NCBI GenBank assembly: GCA_008671135.1
Contig: RQAP01000030.1
Coordinates: forward strand, 1 to 11,666
Source: Collinsella aerofaciens
GTDB lineage: Bacteria; Actinomycetota; Coriobacteriia; Coriobacteriales; Coriobacteriaceae
Direction: 5' to 3'
Length of the DNA: 11,666 bases
Part shown: in pieces, positions 1 through 5,427 of the stretch
Numbering within the stretch: position 1 is the stretch's first letter
Layout: every line of letters begins with the position of its first letter
Notes under the pieces: generated by a model
The model's input: only the letters and a program-made list of their open reading frames with translations
What the model was told of the DNA's origin: nothing
The model's database searches: none
Made by a program: the position numbers and the translations under genes

Positions 1-36
1 CCCCCTTGGACACCCCCTTGGCTACCCCCTTGGGTA
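1..36. repeat. Three tandem 12-bp units inside a coding region
   Basis: Three consecutive 12-bp units, each beginning CCCCCTTGG and ending in a variable triplet (ACA, CTA, GTA), run up to the left window edge. They lie inside the leftward DUF6291-like gene, where each unit encodes Gln-Gly-Gly plus one variable residue, a flexible linker. The array may continue outside the window, so copy number is unknown. Confidence 0.8.
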
Positions 37-269
37 GCAGCAATGCCGCCTGCCTTGGCGGCCCTCGCCTTCCCCCCGAGGCTGCCGTTGACCATGGCGT
101 CGATGCGGCCCCTTGCGAAGGTGAACGCCGCCATGGTCGTCGGCTTCAGCTTGGGCTCGACGCCCTCGTAGCCGTAGCGCAGCATCGCCCACGCGAGCGC
201 CATGCCCTCCCTGTCGCCCAGGGCGCGGCAGCCCTCGTAGAAGTCCCTGTTGAAGTTGAAGTTATTCAT
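1..269 (-). CDS. DUF6291-like phage replication/replisome-organizer protein, N-terminal part (runs off left edge)
   Basis: This is the first 89 residues of a protein cut by the left edge. It starts at the ATG at 269, behind GGAGGTGAT, an almost perfect ribosome binding site eight bases upstream. The start MNNFNFNRDFYEGCRAL, followed by an aromatic-rich helical stretch (WAMLRYGYEG, about residues 27-36), a TFARGRIDAM helix and GSLGGKARAAKAGG, matches in layout the family found in phage replication modules annotated DUF6291, where a short helical N-terminal domain precedes a low-complexity linker. Here the linker starts TQGGSQGGVQGG. The ATG overlaps the Int1 stop codon by eight bases (ATGAATAA), so it is the next cistron of the leftward operon. 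Family assignment is from memory of the family pattern. The C-terminal half, often a DNA-binding or helicase-loading domain in such proteins, is not visible. Confidence 0.6.
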   Translation of the reverse strand, partial: MNNFNFNRDFYEGCRALGDREGMALAWAMLRYGYEGVEPKLKPTTMAAFTFARGRIDAMVNGSLGGKARAAKAGGIAATQGGSQGGVQG

Positions 270-1455
270 CCGTATCACCTCCGCAGATCGAATCGGTAAA
301 GGCCGCGGCGGCGGCCTGGTCTCGGCCCGGCATGACCGAGCCGTAGGTGCCGAGCGTCGTCTTGACGTCGGCATGCCCCAGGCGCTCCTGCACCGTGCGC
401 ATGTCGAAGCCGTGCATGAGCAGCCAGGTGGCATGGGTGTGCCTCAGGGAGTGGAAGACCGTCTCCTCGGGCAGCCCCAGGTCCCTCGCGAGCGACTTGA
501 AGCGGCTCGTCACGGTGGACGGGCGCGCAAGAGCACCTGCCGGCCCGAAGGTCACCATCAGCGCCGCCGGGCCCTTGTGCGCGAGCCACGTGTCCTGCCA
601 CTCCAGGTGGCGCTGCAGCTGGGCCTCCACCGCCGGGGCGAGCGACACGTTGCGCACGTGCCTGCCCTTGGTGTAGGCCTGCCGATGCAGCTCGGGCTTC
701 TCCACCGCCTGCCCCACCACGTGGAGGTCGTGCAGCGCCCGGCGCCAGTCTCGGCGCTGCAGCCCGCAAACCTCCCCGCAGCGCAGCCCCGTGTTGAGGG
801 CGAGGTAGGCCGCCATGGCCTCGGTGCGCCGCGAGATGTTGGCACCCGAGGCGGAGCGCGAGGACATGGCAGACACCAGTGCGCGGGACAGCTCGTCGGT
901 ATCGCACTCGGAAAGCGCGAAGGGCTCGACGGGGTCGGGCGAGGGCGCGGGGACGTCGAGCATGATGTCTCGGCCCAGCGCTGGGCGCCACGAGCGGTAG
1001 GCGCCCTTCAGCAGCGCGTGCATCTTGAGCAGCGTCTTGGGCGATAGTCCCTTCCCCGTCCTTGGGGCGAGCAGCAGGCGGTAAGCCGCCGACACGTCCC
1101 AAGGCTCCAGCTGGTCGTAGGGCAGCCGCCCGATGGTCGGCTCCACCATTGTCCTGACCACACTGCGGTACGTGGCCACGGAGTTGTCGGATAGGCCGTT
1201 GACGGGGTCGGAGATGTACGTCTCGAGCATCGAGGACAGGCGCTTGGAGCTGTCCCGGGCCGACGACGGGTCGAACGTAGCCGCCCACCTGTCACACTCG
1301 GCCTGGGCCTGCTCGCGCGTCAGCTCCGCGTCCCACGACCTGTACGGCCTGATCCGCCTGCCGGTCACGCGGTCGGTGCCCATGTAGGGGCGGGCGAACC
1401 AGCGCCCGTCCGCCCCGCGCTGCACGACCGCCCGGCGCTCGCTAGAAGTCGGCAT
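262..1455 (-). CDS. Tyrosine recombinase (Int1) within the leftward operon
   Basis: A 397-aa site-specific tyrosine recombinase. An N-terminal arm-type region with basic and aromatic residues (about 1-60) is followed by a core-binding helical domain (about 70-165) and a C-terminal catalytic domain (about 180-390). The expected active-site residues are all visible: Arg225 in TGLRCGE, Lys263 in TKGRH, His335 and Arg338 in HSLRHTHAT, His361 in RLGHAD, and the nucleophile Tyr371 in GTYGSV. The ATG at 1455 lies inside the last codons of the 118-aa gene (14-nt overlap) without an obvious ribosome binding site of its own, so translation is probably coupled. A longer reading frame upstream is a shadow of that gene. 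An integrase in mid-operon between a ParB-like gene and a replication gene is unusual. It could act as a dimer resolvase, an excision enzyme or a second integrase. Family confidence is high; role is unknown. Confidence 0.93.
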   Translation of the reverse strand: MPTSSERRAVVQRGADGRWFARPYMGTDRVTGRRIRPYRSWDAELTREQAQAECDRWAATFDPSSARDSSKRLSSMLETYISDPVNGLSDNSVATYRSVVRTMVEPTIGRLPYDQLEPWDVSAAYRLLLAPRTGKGLSPKTLLKMHALLKGAYRSWRPALGRDIMLDVPAPSPDPVEPFALSECDTDELSRALVSAMSSRSASGANISRRTEAMAAYLALNTGLRCGEVCGLQRRDWRRALHDLHVVGQAVEKPELHRQAYTKGRHVRNVSLAPAVEAQLQRHLEWQDTWLAHKGPAALMVTFGPAGALARPSTVTSRFKSLARDLGLPEETVFHSLRHTHATWLLMHGFDMRTVQERLGHADVKTTLGTYGSVMPGRDQAAAAAFTDSICGGDTDE

Positions 1456-1798
1456 CGACGCCCAGCTTCGCCGCCATGTCGCGGATCTCCCTGCGCGCGT
1501 CCAGGTCGAGGGTCTGGACGCTGTCGGCGTGCCCGTGGGGGTCGGCACCGAGCACGGCGAGGAGCATGAACTTGCGAGCGATATCGTCCGGCGCGCCCGT
1601 CTGGCGGAAGGCCTCGTAGAGCGTGCCGGCGCACGCGGAGGTGAGCATAAGGAGGTCGACAAGTCCGCCCGAGCCCACGAAGCACGCGTTGCCGGTGCCG
1701 TCGCCGTTGCCGATCGAGACCGTCGCACAGCGGCATTCGAACGAGCGGACCTCGCCGCACGCCTCGACCGTCACCCTGACCTTCTTCTCGCTACTCAT
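1442..1798 (-). CDS. Hypothetical protein, 118 aa
   Basis: I do not recognise this protein. It begins at the ATG at 1798, five to ten bases after a GGAGGAGAAGG ribosome binding site, and overlaps the end of the ParB-like gene by eight bases (ATGAGTAG). Its end overlaps the Int1 start by 14 bases. The N-terminal part (about residues 5-40) alternates charged and hydrophobic residues like a small beta sheet, with two cysteines (ECRC) and a glycine-rich turn (GNGDGTGN). The middle and C-terminal parts look helical (VDLLMLTSACAGTLYEAF; ARREIRDMAAKLG). No signal peptide, convincing membrane span or catalytic motif is visible. The tight coupling on both sides suggests a job linked to the ParB-like protein or the recombinase, for example as an accessory DNA-binding factor, but that is inference only. 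Confidence 0.85.
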   Translation of the reverse strand: MSSEKKVRVTVEACGEVRSFECRCATVSIGNGDGTGNACFVGSGGLVDLLMLTSACAGTLYEAFRQTGAPDDIARKFMLLAVLGADPHGHADSVQTLDLDARREIRDMAAKLGVDADF

Positions 1799-3044
1799 CC
1801 TTCTCCTCCTCCTTGGCGCTCGCCTGCACCCTCTCCATGAGCCACACGTCCTCCTCGCCGGGCTCGAAGCCCGCGGAGCAGAAGACGTCATAGTGGTCGA
1901 GCCACGCCTCCGCGTCGTCGCCGCCCCAGCGGTTGTTGAGCTGGGCCATGTCCTTGGCCGCCGCCATGAGCCAGCAGCCGGCCTCGTACTCGCTGGGCCT
2001 GCACGCCTTGAGGTTGCGGGCGAACTCGTCGCGCACGAGACCGAAGCGCCCCTCGTTCTCGGGGTTGCTGTCGCCGCCCATCGCCACGAGCAGCGCGGGC
2101 GGGTCCTCGCGGCCCACGCGCACGCACATCATGAGGTCCTTGGACATGGCGAAGGCGCCGGACGCCACGAAGCCGATCAGGCTCCTGTACAGCCCCTCGA
2201 GCGCCGTCTTCTCGCGCTCGGCCTCCTGCTCGGCCCGGATCTCCTCCTCGGTCTTCTCGGGCTCGGCGCCCGAGCCGTCATCCGGCTCGTAGAGGTTCCA
2301 GTAGCTGCCCTTCCACACGGCAACGGTGCCGGAGGCAAACTCCTCCCCCTCGAGCTTCTGGGCGGCGAGGCCGACGTTGACCCAGTCCGTGTAGTTGAAA
2401 CCCTCGGGCTGCTCCTTCACGACCGGGATGCCCGCGTCGCCGAAGGCGTCGTAGTCCTCGGCCTTGGCCTCCTCGCGCTCGACCCGGCGGCGGATGCTGT
2501 CGGCCTTGCCCGCCCAGCCGTCACCGGCGGCGAGGACCGCCTCGACATCCTTCTCGTCGTCGAAGGCGCTCGCGGCCTCGAGCTGGTCGAGCGTCACCTG
2601 GCGGCCCTCGATGCTCCCGCGCAGCTTGCGCGCGGCGCGAATCTGCCCGGCGGTGGCGCGGCTCGCGCGCTCGATGCGCTGCTCGTCGACGCCAAGCACG
2701 AGCATCTGCTGCACGCCGCGTGCGCGCTCGGCCTCGGTCAGCTGGCGCTTGTCGTCGGTGGCGAGCATGGCCACGAGCTCGTTGCCCTCGTCCATGCTCT
2801 CCACCACCAGCGCGGAGACCTCGCGGTCCTCCCCGTAGATGGACGACAGCGCGCGGTAGCGGCGCTCGCCGTCCACGATTCGAAACACGTTGCCGTCCGC
2901 CACCACCACGGGCGGGTTCAGCGGCTCGCCGCCGGTCGCCTCGATGCTGCGGGCCAGGGCGCCGATGTCGCCGAAGTCCTCGCGCGGGTTCTGCTCGCTA
3001 GGGCGGATGTCGCCCAGGCGCACAGACTTCTTCTCAAACTGCAT
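1791..3044 (-). CDS. ParB/Spo0J-like nuclease-fold DNA-binding protein
   Basis: A 417-aa protein with a recognisable ParB N-terminal domain: a strand-like start with IRPSEQNPRED (about residues 13-23), LARSIEATGG, and the CTP/DNA-binding box DGERRYRAL (about 58-66). A ParB-type helix-turn-helix follows (about 100-142, LTEAERARGVQQMLVLGVDEQRI then ASRATAGQIRAARKL). The remaining 270 residues are acidic and helical, include a charged coiled-coil-like stretch (EKTEEEIRAEQEAEREK), and I do not recognise them. The start at 3044 has AGGAGG seven bases upstream. No ParA ATPase is encoded in the window, so classical plasmid partition is doubtful. Phages carry ParB-like proteins of unclear role, and some have nuclease activity. 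It could bind the large inverted repeat at 3602-3660, but nothing in the sequence proves this. Confidence 0.88.
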   Translation of the reverse strand: MQFEKKSVRLGDIRPSEQNPREDFGDIGALARSIEATGGEPLNPPVVVADGNVFRIVDGERRYRALSSIYGEDREVSALVVESMDEGNELVAMLATDDKRQLTEAERARGVQQMLVLGVDEQRIERASRATAGQIRAARKLRGSIEGRQVTLDQLEAASAFDDEKDVEAVLAAGDGWAGKADSIRRRVEREEAKAEDYDAFGDAGIPVVKEQPEGFNYTDWVNVGLAAQKLEGEEFASGTVAVWKGSYWNLYEPDDGSGAEPEKTEEEIRAEQEAEREKTALEGLYRSLIGFVASGAFAMSKDLMMCVRVGREDPPALLVAMGGDSNPENEGRFGLVRDEFARNLKACRPSEYEAGCWLMAAAKDMAQLNNRWGGDDAEAWLDHYDVFCSAGFEPGEEDVWLMERVQASAKEEEKDE

Positions 3045-3060
3045 GTCATTCCTCCTAGTC

Positions 3061-3219
3061 CTAGTAGTACATCCCGCTCGGCGCGGTCCCCTCGATGGCG
3101 CCGGCGACGGCGAGGAGCGCGAGCATCACTACGGCGCACACCACGCTTCGCACGCGCTCGGGCAGCGTGGGCCACCACTCGCCGAGCCTGCAGCCGGCAT
3201 CCCAGATAAGGTCGACCAT
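3061..3219 (-). CDS. Small single-pass membrane protein, 52 aa
   Basis: A 52-aa protein whose ATG shares one base with the stop of the preceding excisionase-like gene (TGATG at 3217-3221), the classic sign of translational coupling. The N-terminal half is amphipathic with three tryptophans (IWDAGCRLGEWWPTLPERVR). A hydrophobic segment, about residues 25-42 (VVCAVVMLALLAVAGAI), is long enough to span the membrane. The C-terminus is short and polar, ending GMYY. I do not recognise the family. Position, overlap and a membrane span suggest a small phage- or element-encoded membrane protein. It is one of three very short hydrophobic proteins in this operon. Confidence 0.72.
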   Translation of the reverse strand: MVDLIWDAGCRLGEWWPTLPERVRSVVCAVVMLALLAVAGAIEGTAPSGMYY

Positions 3220-3449
3220 CACGCCACCCGCCGCGGACGGCGAGCGGGCACGCAGTCGGGCGAGGGCAGCGCCGGCACCGCGCCGCGCGCCCTGATGGCG
3301 GCGTCGATGTCCTCGCTGCTCACCACCTCGCGCGAGCTGTTGGGGTTGAGCGACGGGTAGCGCGGTATCACGCCCTGCATGACCATCGCGCGGAACGTGA
3401 CGTTGTCGCAGCAGGCGTAACGCGCGCCCTTGGCTATCGACATCCACAT
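3219..3449 (-). CDS. Excisionase/MerR-like helix-turn-helix protein, 76 aa
   Basis: A 76-aa protein starting at the ATG at 3449, with AAAGGAG about five to six bases upstream. A second in-frame ATG lies two codons later. The pattern of about residues 13-55 fits the short winged helix of excisionase-like proteins: a recognition-helix region (NVTFRAMVMQGVIPRY), a wing with an arginine (NPNSSREVV) and a final acidic helix (SSEDIDAAIRARG). The C-terminal tail is proline- and arginine-rich. Such proteins bend DNA for excision or act as small regulators. With two tyrosine recombinases in the same element, a directionality-factor role is reasonable. The match is by pattern rather than a strong motif, so it could also be another small winged-helix regulator. 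It is coupled to the 52-aa membrane protein downstream. Confidence 0.62.
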   Translation of the reverse strand: MWMSIAKGARYACCDNVTFRAMVMQGVIPRYPSLNPNSSREVVSSEDIDAAIRARGAVPALPSPDCVPARRPRRVA

Positions 3450-3519
3450 GGCCTTCTCCTTTCATTCGTATGGGCCAATCCCTTGCCGGAGGGCCGCACC
3501 GATAGATGCAGCCGGAGGG

Positions 3520-3541
3520 CGCTCCCCCGCCAAAGGGAGCG
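3520..3541. repeat. Inverted repeat, 7-bp arms
   Basis: Arms CGCTCCC (3520-3526) and GGGAGCG (3535-3541) enclose an 8-base loop. It lies immediately beside the next inverted repeat and is one of three in the gene-free region. Confidence 0.6.
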
Positions 3542-3575
3542 GTGCCGCCGCCCCGCCAAGTCGGCGGCGGACACC
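3541..3575. repeat. Inverted repeat, 12-bp arms with one bulge
   Basis: GGTG plus CCGCCGCC (3541-3552) pairs with GGCGGCGG plus CACC (3563-3570, 3572-3575) around a 10-base loop. One unpaired A at 3571 is the only break. There is no T-run on either side. Confidence 0.65.
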
Positions 3576-3601
3576 TTGCGGGCCGGAAGTCGGGGGTCCG
3601 G

Positions 3602-3660
3602 CCCCGTCGCGCCACGGGCCCCGTGGAATGGGGCGGTACGGAACCCGTGGCGCGACGGGG
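3602..3660. repeat. Perfect 17-bp inverted repeat with 25-bp spacer
   Basis: Arms CCCCGTCGCGCCACGGG (3602-3618) and its exact reverse complement (3644-3660) flank 25 bases. The spacer itself can fold (CCCC-N7-GGGG at 3619-3633). This is the strongest inverted repeat in the window. No T-run follows on either strand, so termination is unlikely. Candidate roles are a replication or partition site, a recombinase or ParB-like binding site, or a stable mRNA stem. Confidence 0.85.
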
Positions 3661-3672
3661 ACGGGCCAGCCG

Positions 3673-3741
3673 TCAACGGCGCATGAGGCCGAGCCCGACC
3701 CCGAACAGGAACGCGAAGGAAAGTGCGAGAATGAAACCCAT
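3673..3741 (-). CDS. 22-aa hydrophobic micropeptide
   Basis: A 22-residue open frame, MGFILALSFAFLFGVGLGLMRR, starts at the ATG at 3741 behind AAGGAGGTTCCC, a near-consensus ribosome binding site seven bases upstream. That is as strong as those of the large genes here. Residues 2-20 form one hydrophobic glycine-containing helix, and two arginines at the end give positive-inside polarity. It sits 47 bases downstream of the 54-aa membrane protein gene on the same strand. I do not recognise it. It could be a membrane microprotein, a type I toxin-like peptide, or an operon filler. The strong ribosome binding site is the main support; without homologues the call stays moderate. Confidence 0.6.
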   Translation of the reverse strand: MGFILALSFAFLFGVGLGLMRR

Positions 3742-3788
3742 GGGAACCTCCTTGGAAGGGAATCGAAGAGACGGTGGCGGGCCCGCCG

Positions 3789-3953
3789 TCAGTCGCGGAG
3801 CGACCCGACCACCCACGCCGCGATGAACGGCAGCGCGGCCGAGAAGCACACCCGCGCGAGGCCGTAGGCCCCCTGCGCGGCGCACATCCAGCCAGCGGCG
3901 TCCATCACGACGGCCGAGACGAGCAGCGCCCGGGTCATTCGCGAGCCAGTCAT
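3789..3953 (-). CDS. Small membrane protein, 54 aa
   Basis: A 54-aa protein starting at the ATG at 3953, whose first four bases overlap the stop of the upstream XRE gene (ATGA). A purine-rich GAGGAAGAGGA lies just before the start, inside the upstream gene. Two hydrophobic segments are visible, about residues 8-30 (RALLVSAVVMDAAGWMCAAQGAYG) and 34-50 (RVCFSAALPFIAAWVVG), separated by GLAR, so a two-span hairpin in the membrane is likely. An internal ATG at residue 6 is an alternative start. The family is not recognised. The 4-nt overlap with the regulator gene argues that the pair is made together. Confidence 0.72.
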   Translation of the reverse strand: MTGSRMTRALLVSAVVMDAAGWMCAAQGAYGLARVCFSAALPFIAAWVVGSLRD

Positions 3954-4150
3954 TCCTCTTCCTCCAGATCCTCCATGGGCACGCCCAGCGCCCTCGCGAG
4001 CCGCTTGGCCGCCCCGTACTTCGCGTCGGCTATCCCCCGGCGCTCCCAGTTCCAGACCGTCTTCTCGGTCACGCCGACCATGACGGCGAGCCGGTACTGG
4101 GAAAGACCGGCCTCCCTGCGCAGCCGCGCAATCGCGTTTCGTGTCGCCAT
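3950..4150 (-). CDS. XRE-family regulator, 66 aa (second regulator of the leftward operon)
   Basis: A 66-aa protein consisting almost entirely of one Cro/C1-type helix-turn-helix: helix 1 IARLRREAGLS, scaffold and recognition helices QYRLAVMVGVTEKTVWNWERRG (about residues 18-39), then helices AKYGAAKRLARALGVPMEDL and an acidic tail EEEE. It has no effector or peptidase domain. The chosen ATG at 4150 has AAAGAGG nine bases upstream. Longer in-frame starts lie in the gene-free region and read as arginine-rich shadow sequence. The gene overlaps the 54-aa membrane protein by four bases. It is probably a late-acting or antagonist regulator of the element. DNA binding is well supported; the target is unknown. 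Confidence 0.85.
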   Translation of the reverse strand: MATRNAIARLRREAGLSQYRLAVMVGVTEKTVWNWERRGIADAKYGAAKRLARALGVPMEDLEEEE

Positions 4151-4599
4151 AGCCCGTAACCTCTTTCCTGTAGTCGCTTTCAATCCGCTGCTCACGGCGG
4201 TACAATCCAAGCGTCCTGTCAACCGACGGAAGGGAGCCATCTCCTTGAAGGCAGTTTTGAGGACGCGGGCCGCCGTAAAGTAGGGCCCCGCCCGGCACAC
4301 GGAAGCCGGAAAAGCCCGAGCCGAAGGCGTCGGCGCAACGACGCGCGGCGATGCAGCCAGACCGCGGGCTACCGAAAGTCCCGCCGAAGCTCTCCAGTCC
4401 CTCTCCCGATCAGCAGTCATAAATGGGGTATAGGGCAGGCACGGGGAAATCCGGGCGGGATCTGGTCTGACAACCGTGCAGGATGGCGGATAACGACCCG
4501 GCTAGGGCGGCGGCGAGGGTTGCGCACCGAGCCGCCCCCGAGACCGGAACCGCCAGGGCTCCGCATCTCTTTCGCGACTTTCCATCTCTTCCCCCTTCC
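4151..4599. other. 449-nt gene-free region between two regulators
   Basis: I find no convincing gene here on either strand. It is GC-rich with only weak structure: GCGTCG/CGACGC at 4327-4344, and GGGCGGC/GCCGCCC at 4505-4511 and 4531-4537. On the plus strand a TTTCAA-N17-TACAAT promoter-like pair (4178-4206) precedes GAAGGGAG and a 12-codon frame starting with TTG at 4243 (MKAVLRTRAAVK if initiated). This could be chance. The stretch interrupts an operon whose genes otherwise overlap, so it may hold an antisense or structured RNA, or a replication site. Confidence 0.5.
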
Positions 4600-4830
4600 C
4601 TACGCGGCCTCGTCCGTATTCCAACCCATCAGGTCGTTGGGCGTGCAGCCGAGGGCCAACCCCAACGCCGCGAGGCTCTCGAGCGAAGGCGTCGAGGCCT
4701 TCGCCAGATAGTTGCGGATGCTGTATACCGACACGCCCGATGCCGCGGAAAGCTCCTCAGCGGTCTTGATGTCGGCGTGAGCCATGAAGATGCGCAAGTT
4801 ATGAGCAAAAGACTCTTTAACGTCCGTCAT
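4600..4830 (-). CDS. Cro-like XRE-family regulator, 76 aa
   Basis: A 76-aa regulator, first gene of the leftward operon. The ATG at 4830 has AAGGAGG five bases upstream. The Cro/C1 helix-turn-helix covers about residues 8-66: FAHNLRIFMAHADI, KTAEELSAASGVSVYSIRNYLAKAST, then SLESLAALGLALGCTPNDLMGW. The short tail NTDEAA leaves no room for a dimerisation or peptidase domain, as in Cro-type proteins. It faces the 129-aa XRE gene across a 145-bp control region, and both share the signature LGCTPNDLxGW, so they may descend from one ancestor and could read the same operators. It probably controls its own promoter. Which of the two is the lysogenic repressor is inference; size and neighbours favour the other. 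Confidence 0.88.
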   Translation of the reverse strand: MTDVKESFAHNLRIFMAHADIKTAEELSAASGVSVYSIRNYLAKASTPSLESLAALGLALGCTPNDLMGWNTDEAA

Positions 4831-4853
4831 GTGTACCTCCTTAATCTGAAAAG

Positions 4854-4866
4854 TACGGATTTCGTA
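4854..4866. promoter_or_regulatory. Operator candidate O1
   Basis: TACGGATTTCGTA, a 13-bp site with inverted ends TACG/CGTA. It is identical to the site at 4914-4926 and lies between the leftward promoter and the ribosome binding site of the Cro-like gene. Confidence 0.8.
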
Positions 4867-4874
4867 TCTCGCTA

Positions 4875-4905
4875 ATTAGATTACTACGTATCTCGTACTT
4901 GTCAA
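4875..4905 (-). promoter_or_regulatory. Promoter of the leftward operon
   Basis: Read on the minus strand, a perfect TTGACA (4905-4900) is followed by TAATCT at 16 bp spacing (4883-4878), or by TCTAAT at 19 bp (4880-4875). Operator candidate O2 lies between the -35 and -10, so a bound regulator would block polymerase. Transcription would enter the Cro-like gene after a leader of about 40 bases. Confidence 0.65.
4885..4897. promoter_or_regulatory. Operator candidate O2
   Basis: TACGTATCTCGTA, with the same TACG-N5-CGTA ends as the other two sites but a different centre. It lies in the spacer of the leftward promoter, 31 bp centre to centre from O1 and 29 bp from O3. Confidence 0.75.
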
Positions 4906-4913
4906 CAATTAAA

Positions 4914-4926
4914 TACGGATTTCGTA
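4914..4926. promoter_or_regulatory. Operator candidate O3
   Basis: TACGGATTTCGTA, identical to O1, about 50 bp before the start of the rightward XRE gene. A further half-site, TACGAAAT (4968-4975), overlaps that gene's ribosome binding region. I could not assign the rightward promoter with confidence. Confidence 0.8.
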
Positions 4927-4975
4927 CACGTTTATCTAACTAATTGGTACACTCCTATCTAAGGAGGTACGAAAT

Positions 4976-5365
4976 ATGAACTTTTCTCTTCGATTGAGGG
5001 CCCTTAGAGAAGCCAAGGGTCTAAAGCAAAACCAGATGCCGGAACTTGTCGGCACGACCGCTCGCATATATGGCTCTTGGGAACGTGGCGAAACGCCGAT
5101 TCTCCTTGAGGATGCTTTCAGATGCGCTCAGGTACTCGGATGCACGCCCAACGACCTATGCGGATGGCCGCCCGGCCTCAACGATGGCGCCGCCGATGAC
5201 CTCGACCCCGAGGAGGGCGAGCTGCTCTACTGCTACCGGCAGAGTACCGAGAAGAGGCGCTCGAAGATCCTGGAGACGGCACGCGACCAGGCCGAGCTGT
5301 CCCAAAATCAGGCTGCAGCGCCTGAAATCGGAGGGCTGGAAGCGGATCAAGTAAGGTCCGCGTAG
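4976..5365 (+). CDS. XRE-family regulator, 129 aa (likely the element's CI-like repressor)
   Basis: A 129-aa regulator starting at the ATG at 4976 with AAGGAGG eight bases upstream. The Cro/C1 helix-turn-helix occupies about residues 4-63 (SLRLRALREAKGLKQNQMPELVG, TTARIYGSWERGETPILLEDAFRCAQVLGCTPNDLCGW). An acidic linker follows, then a helix typical of phage-type repressors (DPEEGELLYCYRQSTEKRRSKILETARDQAEL, about 77-108). No LexA-type Ser/Lys peptidase is present, so RecA-triggered self-cleavage is not expected; induction would need an antagonist such as one of the other XRE proteins. It heads the rightward arm, away from the replication operon, which fits the repressor role. It shares LGCTPNDL with the divergent Cro-like protein. 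Confidence 0.87.
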   Translation: MNFSLRLRALREAKGLKQNQMPELVGTTARIYGSWERGETPILLEDAFRCAQVLGCTPNDLCGWPPGLNDGAADDLDPEEGELLYCYRQSTEKRRSKILETARDQAELSQNQAAAPEIGGLEADQVRSA

Positions 5366-5390
5366 ACGGCACCAAAACGCCAGCTACTCC

Positions 5391-5418
5391 CCCATTTTCG
5401 TAACCCCACGAAAATGGG
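5391..5418. repeat. Perfect 11-bp inverted repeat
   Basis: CCCATTTTCGT (5391-5401) and ACGAAAATGGG (5408-5418) flank AACCCC, 25 bases after the XRE gene. Neither strand has a following T-run. It could be a weak terminator or a protein-binding site. The inner TTTCGTA resembles part of the operator sequence at 4854-4926. Confidence 0.7.
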
Positions 5419-5427
5419 CTGATCGGC

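Larger units (their letters stand above)
3450..3672. other. Gene-free, hairpin-rich region inside the leftward operon
   Basis: These 223 bases between the 22-aa peptide gene and the excisionase-like gene hold no convincing gene, only overlapping GC-driven open frames. They contain three successive inverted repeats (3520-3541, 3541-3575 and 3602-3660), plus a 10-bp direct repeat GCCGGAGGGC at 3485-3494 and 3511-3520. None of the hairpins is followed by a T-run, so they do not look like intrinsic terminators. The stretch could be a replication origin, a partition site or a structured part of the operon mRNA. Confidence 0.7.

Noticed and set aside
250..1288. Long open frames of 265 aa (+) and 337 aa (-) over the Int1 gene
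   Set aside because: They are arginine-, alanine- and glycine-rich shadows of the GC-rich integrase gene in other frames. Int1 itself carries all catalytic motifs.
1623..3209. 528-aa plus-strand open frame opposite the ParB-like gene
   Set aside because: Low-complexity Leu/Ala/Val/His sequence antisense to a gene with a recognisable ParB domain; it has no ribosome binding site or domain.
3061..3615. 184-aa minus-strand frame spanning the hairpin-rich gap
   Set aside because: Its N-terminal two thirds overlap the excisionase-like gene and the inverted repeats in another frame; only the last 52 codons, with the TGATG-coupled start at 3219, look real.
3485..3660. CRISPR-like array
   Set aside because: The repeats are inverted pairs of different sequence, with one 10-bp direct repeat only; there is no regular repeat-spacer pattern and no cas gene.
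4151..4599. Group II intron or TnpB-associated guide RNA in the 449-nt gap
   Set aside because: No reverse transcriptase or TnpB gene is present, and I could not see the conserved terminal hairpins of such RNAs.
5391..5418. Intrinsic terminator of the XRE repressor gene
   Set aside because: The 11-bp stem has no T-run on either strand; the better terminator lies at 5503-5539. Kept only as an inverted repeat.
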